A DNA stretch of 64,000 nt from Prevotella heparinolytica (GCF_004342845.1 NZ_SLXB01000001.1:1-64000), one strand, 5' to 3'. Shown: positions 17,582-27,742, counted from the first letter of the stretch. Made by a program: numbers and translations. The notes: generated by a model not told the origin, from the letters alone.

Positions 17582-17778
17582 TGCGATTCTTTTTTCTGAT
17601 ACTCGTTGCGAAAGTACTTCTTTTTGATATAAATGAGAAGCTGTTTGAAGTTTATTTTTATTCGTGTCCGCTAAAACTTTCCTCCGACCGATTGACTTAC
17701 ACACTTCAACTTTTATTTCCGAATCTTTGTTCGCAGTGCGCGGACTTGTGTTTTCCCCAAGTTTTATCATCAAAAGAA

Positions 17779-17806
17779 ATGCCCGGCATATTTCTATACC
17801 GGGCAT
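17779..17806 (-). terminator. Terminator after the TPR lipoprotein gene
   Basis: Stem ATGCCCGG/CCGGGCAT with a 12-base loop, followed on the minus strand by TTTCTTTTG. It lies 25 bases beyond the stop of the gene at 17831. Confidence 0.8.
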
Positions 17807-17830
17807 CTTCCTTTCGGTTCTCACCTTATA

Positions 17831-19525
17831 TTATTTGAGGATATCCATAAAGGAGGGGTTTGTGAAGAACTTGGTGAATTCCAAGTCGGAAGCCGCCTTC
17901 TTGGCCAATGCAGGCTCTTTTACGATGGCATTCTTCAGGCTGCTGATCACCATGGAAGAGTTGTTGGTTCTTGCGCCAAGCACAGCCATCAGATAGTCTG
18001 TATATGCATCCGGCTTCTCGATAGCAGCCAATGTACTCTTTGCCTTATTGTAGTCTTTAGCCAAGATTTGAGCCAAAGCGGCACTGTTGGTCTTTGTTTC
18101 GGCAAATGCGTTTACAGCTCTGTCATATTGACCTTGAGCAACATACAAGTTACCCAATGCTTCGTTCAGCGCTTTAGCACCCGAGGCTTTGCCTAAGAAA
18201 CTTTCAGCAGCACTCTTGTCGCCCTTGTTCAATGCAATCAAGCCAAGGTTGGTGTTCACTTCGGGAGCATCTTTGATAGCAGCAGCTTTCTTGAAGTAGC
18301 TTTCAGCCTTGTCAAGGTTACCTGCCTGATATGCCAACTTACCCAGATTGTTGTAAGCGCGGAAGTCATTAGGATAGATTTGAGCGGCCTTTGTGAAGAT
18401 AGCCTCTTGCTTGGCGGCATCTTTGGTCAGAGTCGCAGCATACAGCAGTTCTTCGATATTCAGCTGCTTGGCATCGCTGTCGGCAAGGTTTGCAATTTCG
18501 TCGTCGGACTTGCCGATGATTTCATAGTTCAAGGTCAGACGAGAACGACGCAGTTGCGGAAGCACTTCATCAGCCAAAGTCTTGTACACGGAAGAGATGT
18601 TCTTGATTTCCTGTTCTCTTTGTTCCGGATCGGAATACATGGACAGAACGCGAAGAATCAGTTCTTTGTCCTGGATATTCGATTTGGAAACCAGTTCTTG
18701 GAAACCTTCCCAGTCCTGAGCAGTATATCTGGTATCTACAGCTGCATCAACTTTGGCTTTCTTCAGGTCCTTGTTGATAATTTTGGCAGTATTGTCCTGA
18801 CGGTTTTCGGCCAATGTGGTGTTCAGGCTTACGCCACCATCGGGAGAAGCGTATGCAGAGATTTCGATGTTGCTGATTTTTTTGTTGGCAGCATCATTCA
18901 CGCTCTTCACTTCGTCGCCGAATGTTTTGGCGGTCTTCAGCTCGCCGGCCCGTACGTTGGCTTGTTGAATCAAGAACATGATGTTGGCGTCATATTTTTC
19001 TTTGATGATGCGTTGGAAAGCGTCGTCGCCGTTAGCCGGATTGGCGCTGCCCAATGTTTTGCCAATCAATTCGGAAGTAGAGATTACGCCATCGGCCACT
19101 TTCACGGCAGGAATGTTCACCGTCTTGTTTCCGATGGTGGCTTTGAATTCCAGATACAATTCCGATTTGGCCATTTCCGGAACATAATCGAAAGAAGTTC
19201 TCAGGGTATAGTTGCCGCCCATCTTGTAAGAGATAGCCTGGTCGTTACCTTCTACTTTCTCTCCTTGGAATACGGCCGGCCGGCCTTTGGCTTCGCCACC
19301 GTTCCATCTCAACACGGGAGTCACCTCCACCACGGCTTTCTTATTGAAATACTTTTCAGGGAATTTTCCATTGATAGTAGCGGGAACTTTACCGCCCACA
19401 GCTTCCAATACCTGAGGAGTTACGGTGAAATAGTCCGATGACAATTCACCCATCTTACTGCTACATGATGTCATTAACGCAACAACCATTGCCATTAAAA
19501 AAGGCAGATACAATTTCTTAGTCAT
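17831..19525 (-). CDS. TPR-repeat outer-membrane lipoprotein with OmpA-like segment
   Basis: 564 residues. Signal peptide with lipobox MTSC (lipid Cys21). A beta-rich N-terminal half is followed by an OmpA-like stretch (IEISAYASPDGGVSLNTTLAENRQ), then TPR units around FRAYNNLGKLAYQAGNLDKAES and NTNLGLIALNKGDKSAAES, ending at the C-terminus. It has its own promoter and terminator, and Lys/Ala-rich composition typical of abundant envelope proteins. The role is probably structural or protein-binding at the outer membrane; not established. Confidence 0.85.
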   Translation of the reverse strand: MTKKLYLPFLMAMVVALMTSCSSKMGELSSDYFTVTPQVLEAVGGKVPATINGKFPEKYFNKKAVVEVTPVLRWNGGEAKGRPAVFQGEKVEGNDQAISYKMGGNYTLRTSFDYVPEMAKSELYLEFKATIGNKTVNIPAVKVADGVISTSELIGKTLGSANPANGDDAFQRIIKEKYDANIMFLIQQANVRAGELKTAKTFGDEVKSVNDAANKKISNIEISAYASPDGGVSLNTTLAENRQDNTAKIINKDLKKAKVDAAVDTRYTAQDWEGFQELVSKSNIQDKELILRVLSMYSDPEQREQEIKNISSVYKTLADEVLPQLRRSRLTLNYEIIGKSDDEIANLADSDAKQLNIEELLYAATLTKDAAKQEAIFTKAAQIYPNDFRAYNNLGKLAYQAGNLDKAESYFKKAAAIKDAPEVNTNLGLIALNKGDKSAAESFLGKASGAKALNEALGNLYVAQGQYDRAVNAFAETKTNSAALAQILAKDYNKAKSTLAAIEKPDAYTDYLMAVLGARTNNSSMVISSLKNAIVKEPALAKKAASDLEFTKFFTNPSFMDILK

Positions 19526-19604
19526 TTCAGATAAAATTATTTTGTTTGTAAATTGGATTTATCTATTCTGCAATTGTGCTTCATCAAGCATGAACACAAC
19601 AACG

Positions 19605-19612
19605 CAAAGATA
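19605..19612 (-). promoter_or_regulatory. -7 promoter element for the TPR lipoprotein gene
   Basis: TATCTTTG on the minus strand, a perfect TAnnTTTG, about 80 bases before the start codon at 19525. Confidence 0.65.
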
Positions 19613-19660
19613 TTAAATCCTCTTAGAGCTTGTTAACCTTAACGCCATTTTTACCATAAT

Positions 19661-20611
19661 TTAATGAATCTTTTGCTCCTCGCGATACTTTATATTACGG
19701 GGATGATGCTCAATGATTTCACTACGCAATCTGTTGCGGTCGATGTGTGTGTAAAGTTCTGTTGTTGCGATGGATTCATGCCCAAGCATACATTGTATGG
19801 CACGAAGATTGGCTCCTCCTTCGAGCAGGTGGGTGGCAAAGGAGTGGCGGAAGGTATGCGGACTGATGTTCTTGGTGATACCGGCCTTGCTTGCCAGTTC
19901 TTTGATCATGTGAAATACCATGATGCGCGAAATCTTGTTCCCCCAACGTGCCAGAAACAGATAGTCCTCAAACTCCTTCTTTATTTTACCCTGATTACGG
20001 TCTATGAACCAATGCTTAATTTCTTTGATGGCACGCGGAGAAATGGGGACAAGGCGCTGCTTGCCGCCCTTGCCATCCACTTTGATGAAACCCTCTTCAA
20101 AATAAAGATCGGAAATTTTCAGGTTGCAAAGTTCCGACACGCGCAGACCACAGCTATACAGTGTTTCGAGGATGGCTCTGTTGCGTTGTCCTTCGTTTTT
20201 ACTCAAGTCCACGGCACTGATTATTAGGTCTATCTCATCCAGTGTCAGCACTTCCGGCAGTTTGAATCCTATTTTAGGGCCTTCGAGCAATTCGCTGGGA
20301 TCACCCTCCAGATAATCGGCCATGACAAGGAAATGGAAAAACGATTTGACACCCGACAGAATACGCGCCTGCGAACGGGGGTGAATGCCAATATCGTGCA
20401 ATCCGGCAGCAAACCGGTGCAAATCGTCCAAGGTAGTGTCGAGAAAACTTTTGTTTTCTCCGTCAAGGAAATGAAGCAACTTTTCCAAGTCCCTCAGATA
20501 AGCATCCTGCGTATTGGGAGAAAGAGATTTTTCTAACTTCAGGTATTGACGGTACTTTCTGATTATCAGCGCTTGCCTTTCCTTATTCTTTGTTTTTTCT
20601 TCTGATTTCAT
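19661..20611 (-). CDS. xerD: Site-specific tyrosine recombinase XerD
   Basis: 316 residues. The N-terminal SAM-like domain (about 12-105) is followed by the catalytic domain with the full set of residues: Arg157 (GLRVSEL), Lys181/184 (KGGKQR), His252 and Arg255 (HTFRHSFAT), His278 (LGHES) and Tyr287 (ELYTHID). It resolves chromosome dimers at dif with XerC, in the cytoplasm. Unlike the recombinase at 1775-2818 it keeps all catalytic residues and has no repeat sites beside it. Divergent from aroQ, a common Bacteroides arrangement. Confidence 0.92.
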   Translation of the reverse strand: MKSEEKTKNKERQALIIRKYRQYLKLEKSLSPNTQDAYLRDLEKLLHFLDGENKSFLDTTLDDLHRFAAGLHDIGIHPRSQARILSGVKSFFHFLVMADYLEGDPSELLEGPKIGFKLPEVLTLDEIDLIISAVDLSKNEGQRNRAILETLYSCGLRVSELCNLKISDLYFEEGFIKVDGKGGKQRLVPISPRAIKEIKHWFIDRNQGKIKKEFEDYLFLARWGNKISRIMVFHMIKELASKAGITKNISPHTFRHSFATHLLEGGANLRAIQCMLGHESIATTELYTHIDRNRLRSEIIEHHPRNIKYREEQKIH

Positions 20612-20621
20612 TTCTTTTTTC

Positions 20622-20629
20622 TACCTTTG
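20622..20629 (+). promoter_or_regulatory. -7 promoter element for aroQ
   Basis: TACCTTTG followed by CACC, a perfect TAnnTTTG, giving a leader of about 110 bases before the aroQ ATG at 20745. Confidence 0.6.
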
Positions 20630-20744
20630 CACCGCAGAGACGAGCCGTGACATGGCGAAAAGCATCATAAAATCTGCGTCGCCTTACCCATTCGCATCTT
20701 CTTTGCGGATTTAATTGAGAGACAAAGGTATAAAAAAATGTGTT

Positions 20745-21164
20745 ATGAGGATACAGATTATCAACGGCCCCAACATAAATCTCCTAGGCAAACGCGAACC
20801 TTCCGTTTACGGCAGCGTTACTTTTGAAGAGTATCTTGCCGACCTCCGCAAAAGATATGCTGATGTAGAGATTGATTATTTTCAGTCCAACATCGAGGGA
20901 GAATTGATAGACAAGATTCAGCAGGCGGGTTTCGAGGCAGACGGCATTGTGCTGAATGCAGGTGCCTACACCCATACTTCCATCGCTCTGCAAGATGCTA
21001 TCCGTGCGGTTACTGCTCCGGTGGTCGAAGTGCATATTTCCAATGTGCATGCACGCGAGGCGTTTCGCCATGTCTCCATGATTTCCTGCGCTTGCAAGGG
21101 TGTCATTCTCGGCTTCGGCTTAGACTCCTACCGGTTGGCCGTAGAGGCACTGAAAGAATTATAG
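20745..21164 (+). CDS. aroQ: Type II 3-dehydroquinate dehydratase
   Basis: 139 residues. It converts 3-dehydroquinate to 3-dehydroshikimate in the shikimate pathway as a dodecameric cytoplasmic enzyme. MRIQIINGPNINLLGKREPSVYG contains the catalytic loop (Arg and Tyr); NAGAYTHTS and VEVHISNVHAREAFR are the other signatures. The Met at 20745 is chosen because the family begins at this strand; an upstream ATG at 20715 would add ten unrelated residues. Confidence 0.95.
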   Translation: MRIQIINGPNINLLGKREPSVYGSVTFEEYLADLRKRYADVEIDYFQSNIEGELIDKIQQAGFEADGIVLNAGAYTHTSIALQDAIRAVTAPVVEVHISNVHAREAFRHVSMISCACKGVILGFGLDSYRLAVEALKEL

Positions 21165-21217
21165 GCGGTTCATGGTCCTTTATCCATGATTCATTATTTA
21201 ATAAACAGGTATAGATT

Positions 21218-22678
21218 ATGTTATTGAAGCAAACCAAAATTGTTGCAACGATTTCCGACCAACGTTGCGACGTCGATTTTATAAAGCAGTTGTTTGAAGC
21301 CGGTATGAATGTGGTTCGTATGAATACCGCGCATCTCAATCGTGAAGGTTTTGAACGGCTGATCGGCAACGTACGTGCGGTGTCCAACCGCATTGCCATT
21401 TTGATGGATACGAAAGGCCCCGAAGTGCGCACCACCCCCTTGGCCGGCGAACCGATTTCTTTCAAGACCGGCGACCGCGTCAAGGTTGTAGGTAACCCTG
21501 AGTTGCAGACAACCCGCGAGTGCATCTCGGTTTCTTATCCTAACTTCGTTCAGGATTTGAATGTAGGCGGACACATCCTTATCGATGACGGCGACATGGA
21601 AATGGTGGTTATAGAGAAGCATGCAGACTATCTGCTGTGCGAAATGCAGAACGACACGACGCTCGGCAGCCGCAAGAGTGTCAACGTGCCGGGAGTGCGC
21701 ATCAACTTGCCGTCGCTGACGGAAAAAGACCGCAATAACATTCTGTATGCCATCGAGAAAGACATCGACTTCATCGCCCACTCTTTTGTGCGCAACAAGC
21801 AGGATATTCTGGACATTAAATCCATTCTGGACGCACATGGCAGCGACATCCGCATCATTGCCAAAATTGAAAATCAGGAAGGCGTAGACAATATCGACGA
21901 GATTCTGGAAGTGGCCGACGGTGTGATGGTGGCGCGCGGCGACCTCGGCATAGAAGTTCCTCAGGAACGCATCCCCGGCATACAGCGTGTGCTGATTCGC
22001 AAATGTATTCTGGCCAAGAAGCCGGTTATCGTTGCCACTCAGATGCTTCACACGATGATTTCCAATCCGCGTCCTACCCGTGCGGAGGTGACGGACATCG
22101 CCAATGCCATCTATTATCGTACGGATGCTTTGATGCTGAGCGGCGAGACTGCCTACGGAAAGTATCCTTTGGAAGCGGTGAAAACGATGACTAAAGTTGC
22201 GGCACAAGCCGAAAAGGATAAACTGGCCGACAACGACATCCGTATTCCTTTGGATGAGAACAGCAACGACGTGACGGCTTTCCTTGCCAAACAAGCCGTA
22301 AAAGCCACTACAAAACTGAAAATACGCGCCATCATCACAGACAGTTACAGTGGCCGGACGGCCCGCAATCTGGCTGCGTTTCGCGGTAAATTCCCGGTAC
22401 TCGCCATCTGCTACAAGGAGAAGACCATGCGTCACCTCGCCCTTTCTTACGGTGTGGAGGCCATCTATATGCCCGAACTTGCCAACGGACAGGAATACTA
22501 TTTTACCGCCTTGCGCCGCCTGTTGAAGGAGGGCCGCCTGCAACCGACCGATATGGTGGGTTACTTGAGTAGCGGCAAAGCAGGCACGCAGACCTCGTTC
22601 CTTGAGATAAACGTAGTGGAGGATGCCTTGAAACATGCACCCGAAAGCGTGCTTCCCAACAGCAACCGATATTTGTAA
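21218..22678 (+). CDS. pyk: Pyruvate kinase
   Basis: 486 residues. It transfers phosphate from phosphoenolpyruvate to ADP in the last step of glycolysis. The barrel and B domains carry MDTKGPEVRT, AKIENQEG (active-site Lys and Glu) and MVARGDLGIEVP; the C-terminal regulatory domain begins near residue 350. It follows aroQ by about 50 bases on the same strand. Confidence 0.97.
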   Translation: MLLKQTKIVATISDQRCDVDFIKQLFEAGMNVVRMNTAHLNREGFERLIGNVRAVSNRIAILMDTKGPEVRTTPLAGEPISFKTGDRVKVVGNPELQTTRECISVSYPNFVQDLNVGGHILIDDGDMEMVVIEKHADYLLCEMQNDTTLGSRKSVNVPGVRINLPSLTEKDRNNILYAIEKDIDFIAHSFVRNKQDILDIKSILDAHGSDIRIIAKIENQEGVDNIDEILEVADGVMVARGDLGIEVPQERIPGIQRVLIRKCILAKKPVIVATQMLHTMISNPRPTRAEVTDIANAIYYRTDALMLSGETAYGKYPLEAVKTMTKVAAQAEKDKLADNDIRIPLDENSNDVTAFLAKQAVKATTKLKIRAIITDSYSGRTARNLAAFRGKFPVLAICYKEKTMRHLALSYGVEAIYMPELANGQEYYFTALRRLLKEGRLQPTDMVGYLSSGKAGTQTSFLEINVVEDALKHAPESVLPNSNRYL

Positions 22679-22739
22679 ATGAGGTTGTGCCGGAAGAGCA
22701 AGATACATTTCGGCACAGCTTCACCGCCAGCCTGATATA

Positions 22740-23372
22740 ATGACAATAGACGAGTATATCCTGCAACATATCGATGAAGAGAGCGACTACCTGAAAGCGC
22801 TTTATCGCGACACGCACGTCAAGTTGCTCTATCCCCGCATGGCTTCCGGGCATTTGCAGGGACGCATGCTCAAGATGTTTGTCAGTATGATACGCCCCCG
22901 TCGGGTTCTGGAGATAGGAACTTACAGCGGATATTCCGCCCTTTGCATTGCCGAAGGGTTGCCTGAGGGCGGAATGCTGCACACCATTGAAATCAATGAT
23001 GAGCAGGAGGACTTCACACGTCCGTGGCTGGAAGGTTCGGACTATGCCGACAAAATCAAATTCTACATCGGCGATGCCTTGGAATTAGTTCCCCGCCTCG
23101 ACCTCACTTTCGATTTGGCGTTCATCGATGGCGACAAGCGCAAATACGCGGATTATTACGAAATGGTGCTTGCCCGTCTTTCCGATGGAGGATATATCAT
23201 TGCCGACAACACTTTGTGGGATGGACATGTACTGGAAGAGCATCCTCACGCTTCCGACCGGCAGACCATCTGCATCAAGGAGTTCAACGATATTGTGGCA
23301 CGCGACGGGCGTGTGGAGAAAGTGATTCTTCCGTTGCGCGACGGGCTGACCATTATTCGTAAAAGGAGCTGA
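22740..23372 (+). CDS. AdoMet-dependent O-methyltransferase
   Basis: 210 residues, of the small-molecule (catechol/caffeoyl-CoA) O-methyltransferase type. VLEIGTYSGYSALCIAEGL is the AdoMet-binding motif I, DLAFIDGDKRKYADYYE holds the metal-binding aspartate, and IIADNTLWDGHV the second metal site. The acceptor is unknown. It lies 60 bases after pyk on the same strand and ends at a 22-bp repeat array. Confidence 0.88.
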   Translation: MTIDEYILQHIDEESDYLKALYRDTHVKLLYPRMASGHLQGRMLKMFVSMIRPRRVLEIGTYSGYSALCIAEGLPEGGMLHTIEINDEQEDFTRPWLEGSDYADKIKFYIGDALELVPRLDLTFDLAFIDGDKRKYADYYEMVLARLSDGGYIIADNTLWDGHVLEEHPHASDRQTICIKEFNDIVARDGRVEKVILPLRDGLTIIRKRS

Positions 23373-23394
23373 AGTCTGCCCGCATCTCGGCAAA

Positions 23395-23504
23395 CCTAAT
23401 CCCACACTTTAGCAGTCCTAAGCCCACACTTTAAGAAGCCTATCCCCACACTTCAGAAGGCATTAGCCCACACCTTAGAAGAGGTAAGCCCACACCTTGT
23501 GAAC
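23395..23504 (+). repeat. 22-bp intergenic tandem repeat
   Basis: Five consecutive 22-base units beginning at 23395, 23417, 23439, 23461 and 23483. Each holds the core CCCACACTT or CCCACACCTT, for example CCTAAGCCCACACTTTAAGA. It lies between two convergent genes. Confidence 0.88.
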
Positions 23505-23557
23505 GGTAAACTGCAAGGGGAAAATAAAGCCTCAACAGACTTTTGCAACCTATCACT

Positions 23558-24802
23558 TTATTCTGCCGACGAAGACTTGAGCAATCTCCTGCCAAGGTAT
23601 CTCACGGGATAGCGGACAGAGAAGAAACCCACGGCAATCACAGTGATGAACACCAGAACGATGTCTATGACATGTACGCTTACCGGATAGGTATCTACCA
23701 CAAACGCACCGTTTCCTCCGCCCAGCGAAATCAGACCGAAGTGCTGTTGCAGAAAACAGAGCAACAATCCCAACACGATGCCGACAGTAGCTCCGAAAAC
23801 AGAAATCAGCCGCCCTTCAAACAGGAAGATGCTCAAAACAAGGCGTTCGTCCGCTCCCAGATTACGCAAGGTCTCCACGTCTTCCCGCTTGTCCAATATC
23901 AGCATGGAGAGGGAACCGATGACATTGAAGCACGCAATGACAAGGATGAAAGTGAGAAATAGATAAGAAATCAGCTTCTCGATTTCCATAATACGGAAGA
24001 CATCGGCCTGCTGTTCGTAGCGGTTCTGCACGACAAACCGGTCGCCGAGGATATGCTTTATTTTCTTCTGCACGGCATCGACGCCGAATCCGGGCTTCAG
24101 CTTCAGTTCGATGGCGGAGACTTCCGTATCATAATTGAACAGGCGACGGGCAAAGCCGAGGGAAGTCAGGATGTAGCGTGAATCGTATTTCTTCTGATTG
24201 ACCGCAAATATGGCTCCGGGCGAAAAAAGGTACTCCCGATTGAAAGCGGCGGTAGGATTGGCAATGTTCACCCGTACATTCCGTTTGGGGGCATAGACCA
24301 GCAAAGGGTCTACGAACTGAATGCCTGTACCGAGTTCGGACATGAACTCCACCCCCATGAAGCCATAGTCCACCAATGAATCGTTGAGCACAAACCGGCC
24401 TGTGCCATACAGCAGGCTGTCGATGGAAGTCAGTTGCTCGAAGTTATCTTCCACCCCTTTTATCACGGCCATTGCCTGACGGTCTTTGTACTGCACCATC
24501 GCATTCTCCTCCAATGTTTCCGTCCAGACATCAATTTCGGGCAAGGCACGTACTTGCCGGATGCGCGACTCGCGAGGGTCGAAAACTTTGCCTTCACGGA
24601 TGGTAATCTTCAATTCCGGGTCGAAAGCCGTGAAGAATCCTGCCACCATGTCCTGAAAGCCGTTGAACACGGACAAGGTACATACCAATGCCAACGTGGC
24701 CAATGCCACCCCACATACCGAAATGCCGGAAATGATATTGATGGCGTTGTGCTTCTTCTTTGAGAAGAGATAACGACGGGCTATGTAGAATGGCAGATTC
24801 AC
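23558..24802 (-). CDS. LolC/FtsX-family ABC transporter permease
   Basis: 414 residues. The first membrane helix (about 20-45), a large periplasmic domain (about 46-270) and three C-terminal helices give the MacB/LolC topology; the start FYIARRYLFSKKKHNAINIIS is typical of the LolC/E group that extracts lipoproteins from the inner membrane. The start codon is GTG and its G is shared with the TAG stop of rbfA, a one-base overlap that suggests coupling. No ATPase gene is adjacent. Confidence 0.85.
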   Translation of the reverse strand: MNLPFYIARRYLFSKKKHNAINIISGISVCGVALATLALVCTLSVFNGFQDMVAGFFTAFDPELKITIREGKVFDPRESRIRQVRALPEIDVWTETLEENAMVQYKDRQAMAVIKGVEDNFEQLTSIDSLLYGTGRFVLNDSLVDYGFMGVEFMSELGTGIQFVDPLLVYAPKRNVRVNIANPTAAFNREYLFSPGAIFAVNQKKYDSRYILTSLGFARRLFNYDTEVSAIELKLKPGFGVDAVQKKIKHILGDRFVVQNRYEQQADVFRIMEIEKLISYLFLTFILVIACFNVIGSLSMLILDKREDVETLRNLGADERLVLSIFLFEGRLISVFGATVGIVLGLLLCFLQQHFGLISLGGGNGAFVVDTYPVSVHVIDIVLVFITVIAVGFFSVRYPVRYLGRRLLKSSSAE

Positions 24803-25134
24803 TATTTCAAGAGTTCGTCAATCCGCTCCAGATAATCCAACGAATCGTCCACAAAGAACTTCAGTTCGGGTATGATGCGCAGTTGATGGCGGACACGTGT
24901 GCCCAGTTCAAAGCGGATGGATTTCATGTTTGCGTTGACGTTTCTGATGATTTCTTCACTCTTTTCTGAAGGGAACACACTGAGATAGGCACGGGCCACA
25001 CTCATATCGGGGCTGATACGTACCGCGCTCACTGAAATCAATGTGCCGGACATGGATTTGGTTTGCATCAGAAAGATGTCGCTTAATTCCTTCTGGAGCA
25101 AGCGGGCTATTTTGTTTTGTCTGGTAGTTTCCAT
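24802..25134 (-). CDS. rbfA: Ribosome-binding factor A
   Basis: 110 residues, a KH-fold protein that binds the 30S subunit and helps mature the 16S rRNA 5' end, notably in the cold. METTRQNKIARLLQKELSDI starts the family and VSAVRISPDMSVARAYLSV is its core strand. The overlap with the LolC-like gene makes a two-gene operon, seen also in other Bacteroidetes. Confidence 0.93.
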   Translation of the reverse strand: METTRQNKIARLLQKELSDIFLMQTKSMSGTLISVSAVRISPDMSVARAYLSVFPSEKSEEIIRNVNANMKSIRFELGTRVRHQLRIIPELKFFVDDSLDYLERIDELLK

Positions 25135-25159
25135 ACAGTTTAGTTGTTTATTTAAGAAG

Positions 25160-25167
25160 CAAAGTTA
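25160..25167 (-). promoter_or_regulatory. -7 promoter element for rbfA
   Basis: TAACTTTG on the minus strand, 25 bases before the rbfA start codon. No clear -33 element. Confidence 0.6.
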
Positions 25168-25193
25168 CTGAAATATATTGTTCCGCCGGGCAT

Positions 25194-27701
25194 TTATAGT
25201 TTTTTTAGATTCTTTCCCCTCACAATCACAACCATCACTCCTATGATGAGAAGAGCCAATGCAGCGTATGCAATGCCTTCCGTCACATGCAGGCTCACCG
25301 GGTCGAAATACATCTCGATGGTATGCTCTCCGGCAGGGACATACATGGTGCGCAGGATGTAGTCGGCACGTGCCAGTTTAGCCGGCTGTCCGTCAATGGT
25401 GACATGCCATCCGTCCGGATAATAGATTTCGGAGAATACAACAACGCCGTCTTTGGAATTATTCGTCTTGTAGGTCAAACGGTTCGGTGCATAGCTTGTC
25501 AATTCAACGACCGAAAGGCTGTCTTTGTGGCTTTCCGTAACGCTCTTCAAAGTTTTCTTGAAACGTGCGTCTACAACAGCGGTCTCTACCGGATGGATAT
25601 CATTCAAGGCATCTATTTCCTCGTTGGCATTGTTCACATACCGCACCTTGTTCACAAACCACGCATTGCCATAGGCGTATGGGTTGAGAACAGGAACCGT
25701 CTGCCCTTGTTGCCCCGCCGGAAGAATGAAATATTTTGTATTCAGCATATTCAGAACCCTGAACTTATCGGCATCCACGCTGTCCATTTCGCCCCCAGCG
25801 GTGGCAATGGCACTGTAAGCAGCCTGCATCTCCGGAGAGATGTGGTGCTCTATCATCTCCTGATAACGGCGCAGTTTGGCGGCATGGTATCCGCCGACGC
25901 TCTTGTGCCAATAAGACGTATTGTTCTCATTGAAGGTGTTGCCGGCAAAGTTCAGGACGCGATATCCCGGAGTATTGTCCTGCAAAATCAGTTCGTCGGC
26001 TTTCGTCTTCTTGAACGTTTCGGTCCGGATAGAGCGGGGAACAAACTGCTCGTCGTACAGGTATCGTTTGTTGACGCTCCACATATCGAACAAGCAAAGA
26101 AGTGTGATACCCACCACAATCAGCGAACCGCGCATCTTGCCCGCAACGTAAAGCCAAAGCAAGCCGCAACCGATGACAATGATGATAAAGCTTCGCAGCG
26201 CATCGGAGCTGACAAGCGCGGCGCGCATTTCCCCCAGATTGGCAAGGATGCCGGACAACTCCTCGGTGGGTATCATATTCCGGTCGACGGCGTTTTGCAG
26301 CATCCGGGCCTCTTGAACGGATACATAGCCTGAGCTGAAGCTACCCGGTGCCACAACCAGCAGCAGAGCTACCCCGGCAGTGAGAGCCGCACTGACGCCC
26401 AAAGCCCTCTTTTCACGCTTCAGCACCTCCGGTTCGTCCAGTATGCGTTTCAAAGCAAAGATGGCCAACAGCGGAATGGTGAACTCTGCGATGACAAGGA
26501 TGGACGACACCGCACGGAATTTGTTGTACATCGGCACGTGGTCAATAAAGAAATCCGTCAGAGGCATGAAATTCTTTCCCCAAGCCAAGACGATGGAGAA
26601 AAGAGTAGCCCCTATCAGCGCCCATTTCAGAGGACCTTTCACAATGAAACATCCCAGAATGAACAGGAAAAGAACAAAAGCACCCACATAGACAGGGCCT
26701 GAGGTCATGGGCTGCTCGCCGAAGTATTGCGTCAATGAGTTATATAAACTGCCGTACATCGGATTCGCTTTCTGCATGGCCGTCTCGCTTTGGCTCAAAG
26801 GGACGGATGCCCCACCTTTGAAGTTGGGCACGAGCAGGGTCAGAGTTTCGCCGATGCCGTAGCTCCATCCGGTGATATAGTCACGGTCCAGTCCGCCGCT
26901 GGTCTGCTTGGCGGTTTCTCCCGTTTGCACCAATTCGCTTTTACCGCGCATGGTTTCCTTGCTGTAAGCATAGGTGTGATAGAGGTTCGACAGATTGGCG
27001 GCCACACCGATAAGGGCAGCCACTACCAGCACGGCGCTTGCCTTGAAGAATCGGGGCAACGTCTTGTTTCGCCATGCGTCCTCCAAATAAGCACCGACGA
27101 AGAACAAGATGACGAAGAAGAAATAGTAGGACATCTGTATGTGGTTGGAGGTTACCTGCAAGGCCACGAACAGTGCCGTGACGATGCCTCCCGCCAACAG
27201 TTTGCCCCGATAGGCAAGAACGATGCCTGCCATCGTGGGCGGAACGTATGCCAACGTGATGAACTTCCAGATGTGCCCGGCAGATATCAGAATGAAGAAG
27301 TAGGAAGAGAATGCCCACATCACTCCGCCCAATCCCGCCAGCCATGCCGGTATGCCGAAGGCGCGCAGCAAGATGTAGAAGCCGAGCATCAGCATGAACG
27401 TCAGGCAGACGTAGTCGGGCAGAAAGAGCTGGTAAGTCTTTTGCACCCACTGCAAGGGTTTGGTAGATTCATACGAAGGAGCTATCTGATACACCGGCAT
27501 TCCGCCGAACAGGGAGTTGGTCCAACGGCTGCGCTCACCCGTTTGTTCGTAGTACTCTTTGATTTCTTGTCCGGCACCGGCACCGGCGGCTGTGTCGTGT
27601 TGAAACAGGATGCGGTTCTCTATATCCGCCGGGAAAAAGTAGGCGAAAGAAAGCAGGGCGAATGCCAGAATGGCAATCAAATCGGGTAGAATCTTCTTCA
27701 T
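25194..27701 (-). CDS. YfhO-family large membrane protein
   Basis: 835 residues with about twelve membrane helices through about residue 530 and a C-terminal extracytoplasmic beta-rich domain ending in a final helix. FPADIENRILFQHDT and GGMPVYQ near the start fit YfhO/GT-C-like glycosyltransferases; in Gram-positives YfhO glycosylates teichoic acids, so a surface glycosylation role is possible but unproven here. The Met at 27701 begins the first helix; an upstream ATG would add an unlikely leader. Confidence 0.85.
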   Translation of the reverse strand: MKKILPDLIAILAFALLSFAYFFPADIENRILFQHDTAAGAGAGQEIKEYYEQTGERSRWTNSLFGGMPVYQIAPSYESTKPLQWVQKTYQLFLPDYVCLTFMLMLGFYILLRAFGIPAWLAGLGGVMWAFSSYFFILISAGHIWKFITLAYVPPTMAGIVLAYRGKLLAGGIVTALFVALQVTSNHIQMSYYFFFVILFFVGAYLEDAWRNKTLPRFFKASAVLVVAALIGVAANLSNLYHTYAYSKETMRGKSELVQTGETAKQTSGGLDRDYITGWSYGIGETLTLLVPNFKGGASVPLSQSETAMQKANPMYGSLYNSLTQYFGEQPMTSGPVYVGAFVLFLFILGCFIVKGPLKWALIGATLFSIVLAWGKNFMPLTDFFIDHVPMYNKFRAVSSILVIAEFTIPLLAIFALKRILDEPEVLKREKRALGVSAALTAGVALLLVVAPGSFSSGYVSVQEARMLQNAVDRNMIPTEELSGILANLGEMRAALVSSDALRSFIIIVIGCGLLWLYVAGKMRGSLIVVGITLLCLFDMWSVNKRYLYDEQFVPRSIRTETFKKTKADELILQDNTPGYRVLNFAGNTFNENNTSYWHKSVGGYHAAKLRRYQEMIEHHISPEMQAAYSAIATAGGEMDSVDADKFRVLNMLNTKYFILPAGQQGQTVPVLNPYAYGNAWFVNKVRYVNNANEEIDALNDIHPVETAVVDARFKKTLKSVTESHKDSLSVVELTSYAPNRLTYKTNNSKDGVVVFSEIYYPDGWHVTIDGQPAKLARADYILRTMYVPAGEHTIEMYFDPVSLHVTEGIAYAALALLIIGVMVVIVRGKNLKKL

Positions 27702-27742
27702 GACTGCTGTTTTATATGGTTTTGATTGAGGGTTTGCGATTG

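Noticed and set aside
19661..20611. XerD as a marker of an integrated element
   Set aside because: All catalytic residues and the gene order with aroQ fit housekeeping XerD; no flanking repeats or cargo genes.
21221..22708. A 495-codon minus-strand frame opposite pyruvate kinase
   Set aside because: Pure shadow of a highly conserved gene.
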